Assembly (NCBI GenBank): GCA_037953625.1
Contig: CM075651.1
Span: 149,932,001 to 149,996,000, forward strand
Reading direction: 5' to 3'
From: Crotalaria pallida
Lineage: Eukaryota; Streptophyta; Magnoliopsida; Fabales; Fabaceae
Length of the DNA stretch: 64,000 bases
The first letter of the stretch is position 1. The number at the start of each line of letters is the position of its first letter. The notes under the pieces are model-generated. The model saw only the letters and a program-made list of their open reading frames with translations. It had not been told where the DNA came from and did no database searches. The position numbers were made by a program, and so were the translations under genes. This document shows, piece after piece, positions 1-10,669 of this stretch.

Positions 1-860
1 ATGGACGGGTTGCGAAAAACAATTTGAGCAAATAGTGGTTGCTCATGTGGTTGCACTTCTTGCATGTACAAGGTCTCTACTATATCCCCAAATGCCATTG
101 TAAAAAACTCTCTCACTTCTGACTCTTCAACAGGGTACCTCTTAGAAAATGTTAGAAATAAAGTCCTCTTTTTTGCAGGCACACGTTCTGCATTATTCTT
201 TTGTGTCGGAGTTTGCGCTTGAATCGAATAATCAGGAGCACCATGAATCGGAGTGCTAACACTTTGCAGATGCAAGGGTGAACCTGATCCAAACCAAAAG
301 GGTTGTTGTTGTTGTGGTGCTAACAATGATGGTGTTTTCACACTTTGCTCTGCCATCTTTATTTGCTCTTCCGCCATTTTCTCAATTGTGTTCCTACGAA
401 TAGCTTGTTGCATGATGTCAGAGAATGCTCTGGCACATACGTTGTGCATTATTTTAACCACTCCTTGAACTATCAAATCTCTTTTATCATACAACAATGA
501 TGCAGTGATATCTTTCTGTGTGATGCTTTGTAGAAGAGATATGTCACAACCCCCAAAAAGGTTAGGCATGGAGTAAGAGAAATAGCTAAAGTGAGTGGTG
601 TTAATATAGTTGAGAAGTGAGACAGTTTCATCTGCAACTTCATTTATCAAGACATGTGGCAAAGAGGTTATTTTCTTTACCAGCTGACCATAACCCTGCC
701 TCTCCAACCAGATCCACATAGCAAGAACTTGCATGGACACAAATGGGTCGCGATAGAGATTGATCACAAGGACAAAATAAAGTTGTCTGTCAATTCTGTG
801 GAACTGATAGAACTCTTCATGGGAGATGGTGAGAGGATGTGAAGGTAGTGCAGAATCCAT
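1..860 (-). CDS. Plant-specific RRM-like protein (3' end outside the window)
   Basis: An uninterrupted minus-strand reading frame starts at the ATG whose complement is 858-860 and stays open for 286 codons to the window edge, so the C-terminus is missing. The protein begins MDSALPSHPL. Its first ~100 residues are an acidic/hydrophobic helical region containing FHRIDRQLYF and MQVLAMWIWLERQGYG. A Gln/Met-rich linker follows, and then, at about residues 243-285, an RRM-like fold: beta1 TLFLTFSKRYP, helix EESEVREFF, beta2 IVETLYMQEV, beta3 QPLFAQIVFRN. I recognise this layout from uncharacterised plant proteins annotated as RNA-binding RRM family. RNA binding is inferred from that fold; no substrate or pathway can be named. 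No intron is visible in the part seen. Confidence 0.75.
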   Translation of the reverse strand, partial: MDSALPSHPLTISHEEFYQFHRIDRQLYFVLVINLYRDPFVSMQVLAMWIWLERQGYGQLVKKITSLPHVLINEVADETVSLLNYINTTHFSYFSYSMPNLFGGCDISLLQSITQKDITASLLYDKRDLIVQGVVKIMHNVCARAFSDIMQQAIRRNTIEKMAEEQIKMAEQSVKTPSLLAPQQQQPFWFGSGSPLHLQSVSTPIHGAPDYSIQAQTPTQKNNAERVPAKKRTLFLTFSKRYPVEESEVREFFTMAFGDIVETLYMQEVQPHEQPLFAQIVFRNPS

Positions 861-2014
861 GAATTGAAAGTAAACAAAGAAAACAATGTTATATCTTACC
901 ACTTAAGATTTTTAGTGCATAGCAATTGATGAAACAACCTCATTTAAATACTAAATGGAGTGGGGCCTTTAGATTCACCCAGTAAAGAAATAAATTGTAT
1001 GATCATCTGACACGGAAATTCGGTTGTGTTTGGTAACACAAGCTTGTAGCTCATCTCATAACTTGTAGCTTATTTTTTGAGTCAACAAGCTTGTAGAGTT
1101 GTTTGGTGAATAAAAAATAAAAAGAGCTCATAGTTTTTAAAAGGGGGACTTGTAGCTTTTGGAAGTTACCTTTTAGAAAGTTACTTCACATAACTTTTTT
1201 TTAATTTAAAGGTTTTAAATAAATTATGTCTCAATTTTTCCCTTGATTTTTGTTTTAAAAAATTACATCAATTGTCTCGTTTCCAAAGTACATGCGCCAA
1301 CTATCCACATATTTTATAATCATATTTTTAGCATTAAATTTTTTTTAAAACAAGCACATTATTTTTCTTATGTGATCATACTTTTTGGCTTTATTTTTCT
1401 CAATTGATTATGTAACCATCTAATTACATAATTATTTAATTAATTAGAAATAAATAAATAAAATTAATTGAGTGCAATTTAATCATAATATTGCATTAAT
1501 ATAGTATTGTATTTCCATTTCGATATTTAACAAATATTTGTTAGTTCCAAAAATTAATTTTATCAAACAATTTTGTTTTAATCAGGTACTTGCACAACTA
1601 TAAGCTAGTTTTAGCCAATTAGACCAAAGTGGCATGTTTTGTGAATGAGTTATGACACTAAAATTTATTGTAAATCTTAGACATTATTTTCAATACCCTC
1701 GGAATTAGACAACTAAGATAAAAAAAACAACAAAGTTAGAAATTTGCAAGAGGTGAAATAGGATCACTGAGGTAACATGGTAAAAGAGAAAATTAAAAAA
1801 AAAATAGACAAATACTCTACAATGGAATTGGTTCTTTTAAATTTGAAAATAAAAAATTGTAAATATGAACTTGCCAAAAATGCTCCCTTTTATCCTAACA
1901 AGGAGCTTGTTCTATTATTATTATTATTAAAAAAGCCAATATTGCCCTATAAAACAATATTTTTTTCCTCTCGCTTCTCTTCTCAACAAAACAAATATAA
2001 ATAAAAGTAACCGG
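861..2014. other. Intergenic AT-rich DNA upstream of the RRM-like gene
   Basis: No gene is visible. A stretch near 1020-1170 repeats variants of 'gcttgtagctcat' and looks like a worn MITE, but the ends could not be fixed. The rest is A/T-rich with homopolymer runs. The first ~150 bases are presumably the promoter and 5' leader of the minus-strand gene. Confidence 0.4.
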
Positions 2015-2335
2015 GGTTAGTTATAGGTGAAGCAGATTTTGGACTTAGCACCGACAATGTCAAAAAAATCCAAAAATAACATAAATGTCAGTATCTGTAT
2101 GGCATAATTTAATCCGAGAAAAGGGAACTCAAATGGTTGTCGAGATCTAAGCATGAGACAGGAGTTACAAACTATTTTCCGTGGTTTCAAGGCCATCTTA
2201 AAAAAGCACAAAACTGCCTTACGTCAACGCATTGGTTAAGTAGTTTCACTTTTTTAATCGCCCATGGTAATCATGGTTCTACCTATTAAAACCTCTTTCA
2301 CGCGATCGCCTTTCGGGGTCTAACAAGTCCAAAAA
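2015..2335. repeat. Dispersed repeat, copy 1 (pairs with 14405-14720)
   Basis: About 310 bases resemble 14405-14720 in the same orientation. Shared landmarks include 'tttcaaggccatctt', 'aaaccaccttacgtca' (here 'aaactgccttacgtca') and 'cctctttcac..gatgg/cgc'. The copies differ by many substitutions and small indels, so the duplication is old. No protein is evident. The two copies lie on either side of the large TIR element, but outside it. Confidence 0.6.
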
Positions 2336-2986
2336 AGTGTTTCCTTTGGAACAATTTTTTAATTTTGCAGTCACATTCATAAACCCAATTGATTGTGGCC
2401 ATATGCTCGTAAAAAGAACGATAACATCTTGAATTTCGAATTTAGAAGAAATGACAAGATCTTTTACCATTGTAAATATTTATACCTTGGAAAATTTATT
2501 TTAGTGTGCTAAGACATTACAACTAAATACGATTTATTGTTTTTTAATTGTTGAATCTCAATTTTTAGGTGGTTAATAGGCGTGTGCTTCGAGTTCTAAA
2601 ATTAATGTCGGAATGCAAAGGATAAGTAATTATAGAAGGTTCAAAAATGACATATGAGAAGTAACCGACTTAGTTTTTCTTTAATATATTTAACATTTTT
2701 TTAGTTACTTATCCTCAATAGAGAGAATGGACTAGGGCAAGGCAGGTCATGACGCGAACAACTATTTTTTTTTTTTTGAGTTTTGGAATTTACACCCCTC
2801 CAATTATCCCCATACCCCATTTTAATTGAGAAAAGACAGATATACCCTTTATTAAAAAATAATAAAATATGAATCTTAAACCTAGATGTTTTTTCTTCTT
2901 CCCCTTCCCTTACACAACAACAGCGCCAGCGGTGCCCACTACCACTGCACACGGCGGCGGCACCCACCACCATCCCACACAGCAAC

Positions 2987-4482
2987 TGTAAAATCAAATC
3001 TCCGATTAAGGTGGATTAATTTTGATGATGACAATGTAATTAAATTATGGACTCAATTTGAAGAATGCAAGCCCAACAATAAAGAAGATCAAGTGCTTAG
3101 TTTAATTATTCATTCTCATTTATTCTTAATGTATTTTATTTATGAGAGTGAGTAGTTTAGGTTTTTATTCTCACATAAGGTCAAATAATATTCATACATG
3201 AAAGGTTGAGATTAAAACCAATCAGATTTGAGAAGAGAATTGAAAACAATGTTAGAAAACTTAATTTTTCCAACATTGACCAATTCACTCGAGTGATTCT
3301 CAATTCACTCGAGTGATTTATGAATTTTCAGTAATATAGCCGTTGGATAAAGTAAAAAGGCAACACTATCAGAGTTGACCACAAAACACTCGAGTGTTTC
3401 CAAAAAGACTCAAGTGATTTAGGTCTGACAGCAAATTTTTTAAACGTTAGAAGAGGACAAAAAGGAAGAATAACTTGGTTTTTCCTTCCCTTTTGTCCCC
3501 TTACTTATATTCTGAATAGTGATCATTATCCAGGTGAACAAGCTTACATTCTATCATTGATTCTCTCTCTCTCAAGTGTTAAAAATCATTTTCTCTCTAA
3601 ACTTAACCAAGCATTCATCTTTATTATTTGTCTTAGTGAGTTAAGAGAGTGTGCTTCATTTTGTAAGAGAATTATTTGTTGTAAAATTCTCAAACACTCA
3701 AACACTTTAGCTTGTTTAGAAAATCTTGGTGAGGTATCCAAGTACTTGGTGAGGTATCCAAGTTCTCAAGCCTTGGGAGGTTCTCAAGCACAAAGACTAA
3801 GAGGATTCTTAGCTTGGTGGGCTCTTTGAGGTTCCAAGGAGCTTAAGAAGAAGGGACTCTTCATCACCAAATCAAGTTGGGGTAGAAATTTCAAGAGTTT
3901 GGTACACTCTTGAAAAGGGTTAGGATTGAGTGAGGAATCTCAATTTATCCTTGTAATTTCTAACAATTTGATTACTAGTAGAAACTCCTAAGTTGATTAG
4001 GGGGACTGGATTAGCACTCTATATTGAGTGTGAACCAGGATAAAATTGGTGTTGTCTCTCTCTTTTATAGCTTTCTTAGTTTTCAAGTAAAACCAAACCC
4101 TAAGTTCTCTAGAAAGGGGCTTTTATAATTCTAGTAGCAATTGGTTGCAATTAACTTGTTTTAACTTAGTTTAATTGCCCTTTACTTTGATTTATATCTG
4201 CCCTGGATTAGTCTTTAAGAAATTGAATCATTTTGCTAAATTTCTCTGAAACTGCTCCTTTCTGTTCTGCATAAAACACTCGAGTGTTTTTCAATTCACT
4301 CGAGTATTTCGTGGACTTTCACTCGAGTGTTCTTCATTTCACTCGAGTAAATTGCCCAGTTTCAGAAAAACAAGCTTTTGATCAATTATCTTTTAATTGC
4401 ACCGAAAATTAGTCACTGTTGCTTCCATATTACTATTCACCCCCCTCTAGTAATTGCTAAGCCTGCTTGTTGGTTTCCAACA
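2987..4482 (+). repeat. 5' LTR of the copia element
   Basis: Begins TGTAAAATC and ends TTTCCAACA. It is 1496 bases against 1457 in the 3' LTR. The difference is two ~20-base segments, each carrying one CTCGAG palindrome, plus a 1-base C-run change. It contains five exact CACTCGAGTG copies and several near copies, grouped near 3290-3410 and 4275-4350. Confidence 0.95.
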
Positions 4483-4484
4483 AG

Positions 4485-4496
4485 TGGTATCAGAGC
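4485..4496 (+). other. Primer binding site (initiator tRNA-Met type)
   Basis: TGGTATCAGAGC lies two bases after the 5' LTR. It matches the sequence complementary to the 3' end of plant initiator tRNA-Met that most plant copia elements use as the minus-strand primer site. Confidence 0.92.
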
Positions 4497-4550
4497 TCGG
4501 TCGAAAGATCGAGCGTAAAAGCTTTTTCGAAAAAGATCCTTTTGGAAACA

Positions 4551-6344
4551 ATGGGCTCTAGCAATCAACAAGAAGGGTCTATGTATCTTAACCGACCTCC
4601 ATTCTTCAATGGTGAAGATTATTCTTATTGGAAGGTTAGGATGAGAGTCTTTGTAGAAGCAATAGACACCGATATTTGGGATGCAATTGAAAAAGGTCAT
4701 TATATTCCTAGAAGAGTGATTAATGGTGAAGCCATTGTTATTCCTAGGACAAGTTGGAATGAAGATGATAAAAAGAAAGTTTCATATGATTTAAAAGCTA
4801 AAAATATCATCTTCTCCGCTTTGTCCAAAAATGAATTTCATAGGATTTCACAATGTCAATCGGCTAAAGAAATATGGGATACCTTGCAAATTACTCATGA
4901 GGGAACTAGTGAAGTTAGAGACTCAAGATTAAATGCTTTAACTCATGATTATGAGCTCTTTCATATGTTCCCTAATGAGTCTATCAATGATATGCAAACA
5001 AGGTTCACACATATCGTTAACCAATTGATTGGCTTAGGAAAGGAATTTAGAGATGGTGAAACTACTAACAAAGTCTTGAGATGTCTTGATAGGAGATGGC
5101 AACCTAAGGTGACCGCCATCAAGGAAGTTAAGGATGTAAAATCTATGGACTTGACCACCTTGTTTGGAAAGCTCCAAGAACATGAGATGGAACTATCAAG
5201 ACTTCACTTAAATGAAGATTCGGACAAGAAAAAGAAGAGCATCTATCTAAAAGCCTCAACTAAAATGTCAAAAGAGGATGAAGATGAATCTTCAAGTGAA
5301 AGCTCCGATCATGCTCTAAATGAGGAAGAGATTGGTTTATTTGCCAAGAGGTTCAACAAATTCCTCAAAGGCAAAAAGGGTAGTTCATCATTCTCTAAGG
5401 ACAAGAGACCTCAAGACAAAAGATCCAAGGATAACAAGCAAAGAAACAAGAACTCAAGTCAGAGTGTGAAATGTCATGAGTGTGGTGGGATAGAACACAT
5501 AAAAATGGAATGTCCCACCTACTTGAGAAAGAATGAGAGGAAGACTCAAGATGGCAAGGGGAAGAGAGCTTACATTGTTTGGGATGAACCGGAAAAGGAT
5601 TCCAAGTCAACCTCAAGTAGTTCGGATGATGAGGAAGCCAAGCTATGTCTAATGGCCAAGAATGACAATGAAGCCTCCTCAAGTAGTGAAAGAAATGACA
5701 ATGAGAGTGAGGATGAGGTATCATCTAATTATTCTTACACCTCTTCTCATACTATTTCTTATGATGATTTGCTAAATGAGTATAATGAAATGTTAACTCA
5801 ATTTGAAAGACTTGCTAAAGTTAACAAAGAAAAAGGAAAGAAGCTTTTGGAGTATCAAAAGGAAATCAATGAATTAGAAAAATCTATTAATGATTTGAAA
5901 CTCCAAAATGCATCCGTGGAACTTGCTAACTCTAGTCATGTTTGTGAGAATGCAAATCAATCATATACCATCACTCATTGTGAAAAGTGTTGTGTGCTTG
6001 AAAATGAAGTTAATGATTTGAAAATCAAACTCAACACTTTTAACAAAAGTGATAGAAACCTAGATCGGTTAATTGGTTCTCTTAGACACAATTCAAACAA
6101 AACCGGTCTAGGATATGTCCACAAGAAAAAGAAAAATAAAGAGGTTGGTTCATTCTCAAAAATTGATTTTACAAAGAAACCAACTTGCTTTTATTGTGGA
6201 AAATTTGGACATACAAACAATAAGTGCCATATCAAAAATTTTGGAATTCAAAATGGTACTTATGTTTGGATTAAGAATGGAGAATCATCCATGACTAACA
6301 AAAAGGGACCCAACATAATTTGGGTACCCAAAATGAGCAAGTGA
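4551..6344 (+). CDS. gag: Retrotransposon gag polyprotein
   Basis: 597-residue reading frame. I chose the ATG at 4551 (MGSSNQQEGS) because upstream in-frame codons run into the LTR and have no ATG. The N-terminal UBN2/DUF4219-like capsid region begins with FNGEDYSYWKVRM, followed by an acidic Ser/Lys-rich linker. The first zinc knuckle is CHECGGIEHIKMEC (CX2CX4HX4C); a coiled-coil-rich stretch follows; the second knuckle is CFYCGKFGHTNNKC. Gag packages the RNA and forms the virus-like particle. The frame ends in TGA, and pol continues in the +1 frame. This may be decay or a programmed arrangement; nothing in the sequence decides it. Confidence 0.88.
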   Translation: MGSSNQQEGSMYLNRPPFFNGEDYSYWKVRMRVFVEAIDTDIWDAIEKGHYIPRRVINGEAIVIPRTSWNEDDKKKVSYDLKAKNIIFSALSKNEFHRISQCQSAKEIWDTLQITHEGTSEVRDSRLNALTHDYELFHMFPNESINDMQTRFTHIVNQLIGLGKEFRDGETTNKVLRCLDRRWQPKVTAIKEVKDVKSMDLTTLFGKLQEHEMELSRLHLNEDSDKKKKSIYLKASTKMSKEDEDESSSESSDHALNEEEIGLFAKRFNKFLKGKKGSSSFSKDKRPQDKRSKDNKQRNKNSSQSVKCHECGGIEHIKMECPTYLRKNERKTQDGKGKRAYIVWDEPEKDSKSTSSSSDDEEAKLCLMAKNDNEASSSSERNDNESEDEVSSNYSYTSSHTISYDDLLNEYNEMLTQFERLAKVNKEKGKKLLEYQKEINELEKSINDLKLQNASVELANSSHVCENANQSYTITHCEKCCVLENEVNDLKIKLNTFNKSDRNLDRLIGSLRHNSNKTGLGYVHKKKKNKEVGSFSKIDFTKKPTCFYCGKFGHTNNKCHIKNFGIQNGTYVWIKNGESSMTNKKGPNIIWVPKMSK

Positions 6345-6351
6345 TTGTGTT

Positions 6352-9300
6352 TTGAAGGTGTGCCTTAGAACCGGAAAGCAACTTTGGATACTTGATAGTG
6401 GATGTTCTAGGCACATGACGGGAGATAAGCGACACTTCATTGAGCTTACTCCTAAGGAAAAGGGATATGTCACATATGGAGACAACAACAAAGGCAAAAT
6501 ACTTGATATAGGTAAAATTGGTAATTCTTCCAACTTGGTTATTGATAATGTACTTTATGTTCAAGGATTAGAACATAATCTTTTGAGCATTAGTCAATTA
6601 TGTGATATTGGTAACCATGTATTATTTACCTCTACTCATTGTCTCATAAAAAGTGACAAAGATGAATCTATCAAATTTGTTGGAAAAAGGTCTAATAACA
6701 CTTACATGGTTGAATTGAATAATATCACTTCTTTAGTTTCAAAATGTTTAATTAGCAAAGAAAGTGATACTTGGTTATGGCATCGTAGGACCGCTCACAT
6801 TAATGTAAATCAACTTAAGAAACTACAATCCAAAGACTTAGTAGTTGGGTTACCAAAGCTCAATTTTCAAATTAAAGGTGATTGCACTCCTTGCAAGAAG
6901 TGCAAACAAACTAAAAATCATTTTGGTTCCAAAAATGATGTGTCCACAAAAAGACCATTGGAAATGCTTCACATGGACTTGTTTGGACCCTCTCAAGTAA
7001 AAAAGCTTTGGTGACAACTACTATGCCTTGGTGATTGTTGATGATTTTTCAAGATTTACATGGACATTATTTTTAAGTGCTAAGAGTGAGGCCTACAAGT
7101 CTTTTAAACGCCATATTAAGCTTGCACAAAACCAAGTAAACCAAAAAGTGATTATAATTCGAACCGACCATGGAGGTGAATTTGAAAACTATAAATTTGA
7201 TAGATTTTGTGATAAGCATGGAATTGAGCACCAATATTCGGCACCTAGAACTCCAAAACAAAATGGAGTTGTTGAGAGGAAAAATAGGGTGCTAGAGGAA
7301 CTTGCTAGAACCATGTTAAATGATTCTCAAGTACCTCAATATTTTTGGGCCGATGCCGTTAATACGGCTTGTTATGTAATGAATAGAATTTTGATTAGGC
7401 CCATGATAAAGAAAACCCCCTGTGAGCTTTACAAAGGTAGAAAACCCAATATATCCCATTTCCATGTTTTTGGATGCAAAGTGTACATTTTAAACAATGG
7501 AAAAGATCAACTTGAAAAATTTGATTCTAAATCGGATGAGGGAATATTTTTGGGTTACTCTTCTCATAGTAAAGCTTTTAGAGTTTATAATAAACGAACT
7601 ATGACTATTGAAGAATCAATTCATGTTGTTTTTAATGAGTCTTCGAAAGAAGATAGTGTTTTATGTGATGGTAGTGATGATGAACTTGAGATTTCAAATG
7701 TTGACAAAGAGATGGAAAAATCAAAGGATGAAGGAGAAGTCAAAGATGAACTTGATCCGGCTTGGAAAACGGTGAAAGCTCACCCTATTGACAATGTCAT
7801 AGGAGAACTTTCAAAGGGAGTATTAACTCGTAGGTCAATTCAAAACATTTGTCATTTTGTTTCCTTTGTTTCTCAAATCGAACCAAATTCAATTAAGGAA
7901 GCAATTATGGATGAACATTGGGTTATGGCCATGCAAGAAGAGCTAAATCAATTTGTTAGAAATGATGTTTGGGAATTAGTGCCTATACCCAATGATCATA
8001 CCATAATTGGTTTAAAATGGATTTATAGAAATAAACTTGATGAATCCGGTTTGATTATAAGAAACAAAGCCAGACTTGTTGCCCAAGGGTACAACCAAGA
8101 GGAAGGTGTTGATTATGATGAGACCTTTGCTACGGTTGCACGCCTTGAGGCAATCCGAAACTTGCTTGCCTTTGCATCAATAATGAAATTTACTCTTTAT
8201 CAAATGGATGTCAAGAGTGCTTTCTTGAATGGTTTCATAAATGAAGAAGTGTATGTTAAGCAACCACCCGGTTTTGAAAGTCATGAGTTTCCAAACCATG
8301 TTTACAAGTTGAAAAAGGCACTTTATGGATTAAAACAAGCTCCTAGAGCTTGGTATGATCGATTAAGTACCTTTCTATTAGAAAATGGTTTTCAAAGGGA
8401 AAAGGTTGATAATACACTATTCATCTATAAAACCAAAGAGGACATTTTGTTAGTGCAAATATATGTAGATGATATTATCTTTGGTGCCACTAACGTGTCC
8501 TTGTGTAGAAAGTTCTCAAATTTGATGAAAAAGGAATTTGAAATGTCCATGATGGGAGAGCTCAAGTTCTTCCTAGGACTTCAAATCAAGCAAGTCAAGG
8601 AGGGGATTTTTGTGCATCAAGGAAAATATTGCAAGGAGCTCCTTGGAAAATTCGGAATGGACAAATGCAAAGAAGCATACACTCCCATGAGCACAACATG
8701 CTACCTAGACAAGGATGACATAGGTAAACCGGTTGATGTTAGTAAATATAGGGGCATGATAGGTAGTCTTCTATATCTTACCCCATCTAGACCGGATATT
8801 ATGTTTAGTGTATGCATGTGTTCCCGTTTTCAAGCAAATCCTAAAGAATCACACCTATCCGCAGTTAAACATATTTTTAAATATCTTAAAGGAACAATTA
8901 ACACCGGATTATGGTATCCTATGGATGCTAGTCTTAGTTTAGTTGGCTATTCGGATTCCGACTTTGCGGGATGCAAGCTTGATCGCAAGAGCACTAATGG
9001 TACTTGCCATTTATTGCGAAGTTCATTAGTGTCATGGTTTTCTAAAAAGCAAGCTTGTGTTGCTCTTTCCACCGCCGAAGCGGAATATATCGCCGCCAGT
9101 AGTTGTTGTGCTCAACTCTTGTGGATGAAACAACAATTATCGGATTTTTGTTTAAAATTAGAAAGTGTTCCATTAAAATGCGATAACACGAGTGCCATCA
9201 ATCTAACTAAGAATCCGGTATATCACTCAAGGACTAAACACATTGAAATTAGACATCATTTCCTAAGGGATCATGTTCAAAAGGGTGATTGCACAATTGA

Positions 9301-9412
9301 ATTTGTAAGTACCACAAATCAATTAGCAGATATTTTTACAAAACCATTGCCAAGGGACTTCTATCATATAAGAAGGGAACTTGGTATTTTAGAGGAGTCA
9401 AGTATAAACTAA
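6352..9412 (+). pseudogene. pol: Retrotransposon pol (protease, integrase, RT, RNase H) with a frameshift
   Basis: The first segment (to 7014) carries the aspartic protease motif DSGCSRHMTG and the integrase zinc region (HRRTAHIN ... CTPCKKC). An extra A in the run near 6998-7004 shifts the frame; the second segment (7028-9412) restores it. There lie the integrase core (VDDFSRFTW, DHGGEFEN, ERKNR), RT (KARLVAQGYNQ, YQMDVKSAFLNG, YGLKQAPRAW and the catalytic YVDD) and RNase H (DSDFAGC, STAEAEYIA, then NLTKNPVYHSRTKHIEIRHH). All catalytic blocks are present, so the copy is recently inactivated. There is no ATG at the start; it was probably made as a gag-pol fusion. Confidence 0.88.
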
Positions 9413-10669
9413 TTGATTTGTGCCATTTGAAAATCACCAAGTATGTCTAAATTTAGTGTGTGATGATACTTGTTTGAAATTACCTTGAGATGTTATGAAT
9501 TTATGTCTTTAATTGTGTGTGATTATGTTTCCTATCTGTTGTTTTCATTTTATGTGTTTAATTTTGTGTTTTTGTGTTTCAAAACTGTGTTTTTCTGCAT
9601 AACTGGTAAAAACACTCGAGTGTTTCTCAAATCACTCGAGTGATTTTAATTCAAAATTAAATCAGTTTTAATTGGAAAAGTTTTTGAGCAGGTCTGATGC
9701 AAAACACGCGAGTCTTTTATAAAAGACTCGAGTCTTTTGGGCCGACACTCGAGTGAATCCCATTTCACTCGAGTGAATTAAAAGTTTCTGAAAATCCCTC
9801 TTTCGGCCAACATGCGAGTGAATTCATTTTCACGCGAGTGTTTTAAAATTCACTCGAGTGAATTTCCTCAGATATAACCTACTGCTGCGATTTTCTTTTC
9901 ATTTTACACGAATTTCTCTCTTTCTTCACTCGAGTTTTCTCTGTTCTTTCACCTCCATCTTCACAAATCTCACCCAAAACTAAAATTTCTTTCATATTTC
10001 AAGCATATTTCATCTTCTAAACTCATTCTCATCCCTATTTCACATCAAATTCAACCTTTTGCACATCAAATTCATCATTCCCTTTCCAATTTTCCTAACT
10101 ATCCAAAAACCCCAATTTCTCAAAATTTCTTCTAGTTTTTCACTAGATTTTATGCTTTATGACTTTATTAGTTATTTTGAGACTTTTGTTAATTTTGTTG
10201 GGAGTTGGATGTACCTATTTTCAAACTCATGTTTTATGGTTTGTGTATGGTGGATTAATGATGTTTGTGCATTAATCATGTTTTCTTCATGGATTTCATG
10301 TTCCTTCGTGGTTTTTCAATATTGCTTCATAGTCATATTTTGATTCTTATTTACTCTTAAGGAAAAGTTTTCTTATTGGTATCCTTCATTCTCCACCTTT
10401 GTTTCCAAAATGTTATTTTTTTGATCATGACAAAAAGGGGGAGAAAGGAGATTAAAGAGAAAAGAGCATATTTTTTTCCGCTTTCTTGTTTACACTCTGA
10501 TGATATATGCTCTTACTCTGATACCAATGAGCACTTGATTATGATTATTATTGTATTACGTTGTGCTTGGCATTTTCTGGATTGTACAGGTTAAAAAGGT
10601 TCCTAGATTGAGGGGGAGCTCTCAAGTGCTAGAGGTTTAATTATTTTGTCATATCAAAAAGGGGGAGAT
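9413..10669 (+). other. Long 3' untranslated spacer of the copia element with palindromes and purine tracts
   Basis: Non-coding DNA between pol and the 3' LTR. At 9600-9940 there are five exact CACTCGAGTG palindromes and variants such as 'cacgcgagtg'. Three G-rich purine tracts occur at about 10434-10446, 10610-10618 and 10655-10669. Small hydrophobic frames (for example 10059-10343) lack any family resemblance, and I do not call them env. Confidence 0.7.
10655..10669 (+). other. Polypurine tract next to the 3' LTR
   Basis: 'caaaaagggggagat' abuts the TG of the 3' LTR and is the expected plus-strand primer. Near-identical tracts at about 10434 ('aaaagggggagaaag') and 10610 ('gagggggagc') repeat the motif, which is described as a Sirevirus hallmark. 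Confidence 0.85.

Noticed and set aside
2701..3155. Overlapping small open frames on both strands near the left TIR
   Set aside because: They cross the boundary of the retrotransposon LTR and the TIR element and show no family; they arise from GC-rich repeat DNA.
10059..10343. 94-residue hydrophobic frame after pol as an env-like gene
   Set aside because: Too short, no signal-anchor pattern or coiled coil, and composed of T-rich spacer. Some SIRE elements have env-like genes but this one is not supported.
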